Assembly (NCBI GenBank): GCA_024688095.1
Contig: JAILEJ010000485.1
Location: 1 to 8,978, forward strand
Source: Butyrivibrio sp.
Lineage (GTDB): Bacteria > Bacillota > Clostridia > Lachnospirales > Lachnospiraceae
Direction of reading: 5' to 3'
DNA: 8,978 nucleotides
Of the stretch, positions 7,334 through 8,978 are shown piece by piece. Below the pieces are notes generated by a model that did no database searches, had not been told where the DNA came from, and saw only the letters and a list, made by a program, of their open reading frames with translations. A program made the translations under genes and the position numbers. How positions within the stretch are numbered: position 1 is the stretch's first letter; every line of letters begins with the position of its first letter.

Positions 7334-7362
7334 ATTCTACCATCATTTTTCTATTATGGCTA
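7334..7362 (-). promoter_or_regulatory. Predicted promoter of the lipoprotein gene
   Basis: On the minus strand TAGCCA (7357-7362) and TAGAAT (7334-7339) are 17 bp apart, and the -10 box has an extended TGG directly upstream (7340-7342). Transcription would start near 7327, about 29 nt before the ATG. The ribosome binding site GGGGAG is at 7305-7310. Confidence 0.55.
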
Positions 7363-7454
7363 TTTTTTAACTTGTAATTTTCTAAAATCATCTACGAATG
7401 ACAGATATTCATTAGATTAAATAAAGACTGTTTGATTTCATTCTATATTAATAG

Positions 7455-7488
7455 AAAAAGTCCCGATGTTTTACCATCGGGACTTTTC
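7455..7488 (-). terminator. Strong intrinsic terminator after the LamG/Big_2 gene
   Basis: The arms AAAAGTCCCGATG (7456-7468) and CATCGGGACTTTT (7475-7487) pair perfectly over 13 bp around a 6-base loop. T-runs flank the stem on both strands, so it could work in either direction. It lies 32 bases after the stop of the gene at 7520 and insulates the lipoprotein gene from it. Confidence 0.93.
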
Positions 7489-7519
7489 TGTAAATGAGAG
7501 GTTTTCATAAGATAGGTTA

Positions 7520-8978
7520 TTATTTTACTGTAATCTTGCACTTAGCAGTATATTTACCATCTTTTGTCTTAACAGTAATTGTTGCAGTGCCTGTTTTCTT
7601 GGCGGTTACCTTACCATTTGAATCTACTGAAGCTACTTTACTGTTACTACTCTTATATGTAACTGTTTTAACAGTTGCATTCTTAGGTTTTACTGTTGCC
7701 TTAAGCTGATATGTCTTTCCAACCTTAAGAGTCTTCTTAGACTTGTTCAGTTTAACGCTTGTAACTTTTACCTGCTTTGTAACCTTTACTTTGCAGGTTG
7801 CAGTATACTTTCCATCTTCTGTTGTTACTGTGATTGTAGTTGTTCCAATCTTCTTTGCTGTTACAAGTCCGTTAGCATCTACCTTTGCAATCTTTGAATT
7901 TGCAATCTTGAATGTAACATTCTTGTTTGTTGCATTTTCTGGAAGCACTGTAGCTACAAGCTGATATGTACCTTTTTTACCAATCTTAATAGACTTCTTA
8001 TTAAGAGTTACTCCTGTAGCTGCAACAGTTGTCTCAGTGCTTTCAACTGCTTCTCCACCTGTAACTGTTTCAGAAGTCGTTGAAGCTGAACTATTATCTG
8101 TTGTCTCTTCCGTTGATGCAGCTGTGTTATCTTCTGTTGTTGATGTATCTGCACTGCTATCTGTTTCAGACGACGTATCTACTGTTGTATTAGAATCTTC
8201 TTCACTATCTTCTCCAGACTCATTTGTTGAGCTCTCTGTTCCTGGATTATCTGATGTTGGTACTTCATCATCTTCAATTACTGTTACATCTCCATTAGTA
8301 ATTACTACATCTGTAATTGTGCAAAGCTCTGTATTCCAGAATGATGATGTTGCTGATCCTACACCCCATGTAAATTTATCACATGATGTGATGTAATCAA
8401 GCATTCCTTCATAAGTACCTGTTCCATCTACCGGATAACTAAGTTCTTCTCCATCTACTGTCATTGTAAGTTCATCTGCTGTTATGACAATTGATACTTC
8501 ATGCTCTGTTCCTGCTGTCATTGATGGCGCCATATTAACTGCACCGTCAAGATCAGGCTTATTAATATCCAGATAGTTGCCACTCCAGTCGTTATAACAA
8601 ATATAAGGGGCTGACTGAACTGATACTCTTCCAAGTGTATCTGTCTCTACAACTGTATTATAGAAAGCAAATAATCCGTCCCAGCCATTTTGTGCTGTTC
8701 CTTCTGTCATATTAACTGTGTAGTTGATTGTTATCTTATCACTATCTACATTGTAAAGTGGATTATCTACAATTGTGATATCTCCTGTATTATCAAGTAC
8801 AACCTTATCTACTGTGTACTTAACAATACCATTATCTTCAACTACTACTGCATTTGTGATGTCTGCTTCATTTGATGCTGCTTCTTCTGAATTTGTTCCA
8901 GTACTTTCTTCTGATGTAATAGCAATGTCAGTAAGTGTGCATAACTCTGTATTCCAGTATGCTGATACTGCTGCTCCT
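7520..8978 (-). CDS. Secreted multidomain surface protein, C-terminal part (LamG-like modules + two Big_2 domains); 5' end outside window
   Basis: The frame is open to the right edge (485 residues visible, counted from the edge), so the true start lies outside; the Met at 8710 is internal. Residues 1-21 are the end of one LamG-like (concanavalin-type, carbohydrate-binding) module. Residues about 69-228 are a complete second one, with GWDGLFAFYN near its start and the same ending, FWNTELCTITDVVIT. Residues 229-320 form a Ser/Thr/Asp/Glu linker without a single Lys or Arg. Residues 321-400 and 405-485 are two Big_2 (bacterial Ig-like group 2) domains with the usual LNKxxxxIGKKGTYQL, NSKIAKVDANGLVTAKKIGT and tTITV patterns. 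They are very lysine-rich and end the protein with no sortase motif. It is presumably exported, with the basic Big_2 tail touching the cell wall and the LamG modules binding glycans or proteins. An enzymatic domain may lie in the missing N-terminus; nothing here identifies it. Confidence 0.88.
   Translation of the reverse strand, partial: GAAVSAYWNTELCTLTDIAITSEESTGTNSEEAASNEADITNAVVVEDNGIVKYTVDKVVLDNTGDITIVDNPLYNVDSDKITINYTVNMTEGTAQNGWDGLFAFYNTVVETDTLGRVSVQSAPYICYNDWSGNYLDINKPDLDGAVNMAPSMTAGTEHEVSIVITADELTMTVDGEELSYPVDGTGTYEGMLDYITSCDKFTWGVGSATSSFWNTELCTITDVVITNGDVTVIEDDEVPTSDNPGTESSTNESGEDSEEDSNTTVDTSSETDSSADTSTTEDNTAASTEETTDNSSASTTSETVTGGEAVESTETTVAATGVTLNKKSIKIGKKGTYQLVATVLPENATNKNVTFKIANSKIAKVDANGLVTAKKIGTTTITVTTEDGKYTATCKVKVTKQVKVTSVKLNKSKKTLKVGKTYQLKATVKPKNATVKTVTYKSSNSKVASVDSNGKVTAKKTGTATITVKTKDGKYTAKCKITVK
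8319..8360. repeat. Intragenic repeat copy A (end of second LamG-like module)
   Basis: These 42 bases match copy B (8937-8978) at 35 of 42 positions, in the same frame, 618 bp (206 codons) apart. They encode the module ending around FWNTELCTITD. The similarity reveals a duplicated domain inside the gene. Confidence 0.75.
8937..8978. repeat. Intragenic repeat copy B (end of first LamG-like module)
   Basis: This is the partner of copy A at 8319-8360; it is cut by the window edge, so the repeat probably extends further upstream in the gene. It encodes YWNTELCTLTD and marks the end of the first, mostly unseen LamG-like module. Confidence 0.7.

Noticed and set aside
8037..8396. Plus-strand open frame of 119 codons opposite the Ser/Thr/Asp linker
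   Set aside because: It is a shadow of the low-complexity linker codons on the other strand and yields a repetitive Ser/Val protein. The minus-strand frame has clear domains.
7520..8710. Taking the Met at 8710 as the start of the LamG/Big_2 protein
   Set aside because: The frame stays open through the edge, and upstream residues complete the LamG module and repeat its ending. There is no ribosome binding site or signal peptide at this Met.
1..8978. CRISPR array, tRNA/rRNA, insertion sequence, prophage or defence system
   Set aside because: No regularly spaced repeats, RNA gene signatures, transposase or integrase motifs or defence domains were seen on either strand.

Overview
The window is a stretch of low-GC Firmicutes chromosome with five protein genes, all on the minus strand, so transcription runs from the right end to the left. 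The protein repertoire points to a fibre-degrading anaerobe of the Lachnospiraceae. The clues are a secreted multidomain protein ending in lysine-rich Big_2 domains, lipoproteins with classical lipoboxes, a GH9-like lipoprotein, a clostridial-type glycogen phosphorylase and a YbhJ-like member of the aconitase superfamily. Butyrivibrio or Pseudobutyrivibrio would fit, but the genus is an inference from domain style and base composition.

In transcription order: (1) 8978-7520 is the C-terminal part of a large secreted protein with two LamG-like modules (the first cut by the window edge), an acidic Ser/Thr linker and two Big_2 domains; it ends in a strong terminator at 7455-7488. (2) 7298-6264 is a 344-residue lipoprotein of unknown function with its own promoter. 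(3) 6084-3613 is glycogen/maltodextrin phosphorylase, preceded by an AT-rich leader with a long imperfect hairpin and followed by a terminator at 3487-3527. (4) 3302-1008 is an aconitase-superfamily hydratase with a well-formed promoter; a 12-bp palindrome sits between its -35 and -10 boxes. It is followed by an unusual long-armed hairpin with a U-rich tail at 875-978. (5) 749-1 is the N-terminal 250 residues of a lipoprotein with the Ig-like domain and the start of the catalytic domain of GH9 cellulases, but with the usual DAGD catalytic motif replaced by LDSN. The end of this gene lies outside the window.

Most genes look like separate transcription units with their own promoter and/or terminator. 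The exception is the lipoprotein/glgP junction, where no terminator is visible and read-through is possible. The genes are not an obvious pathway. They combine central metabolism (storage glucan breakdown to glucose 1-phosphate, an aconitase-type dehydration/hydration step) with cell-surface polysaccharide-related proteins. I found no mobile elements, tRNA, rRNA or CRISPR, and no evidence of a new defence or other multi-gene system. The points most worth a second look are the degenerate GH9 active site, the altered cluster loop of the hydratase, its promoter palindrome, and the two intergenic RNA/DNA structures.
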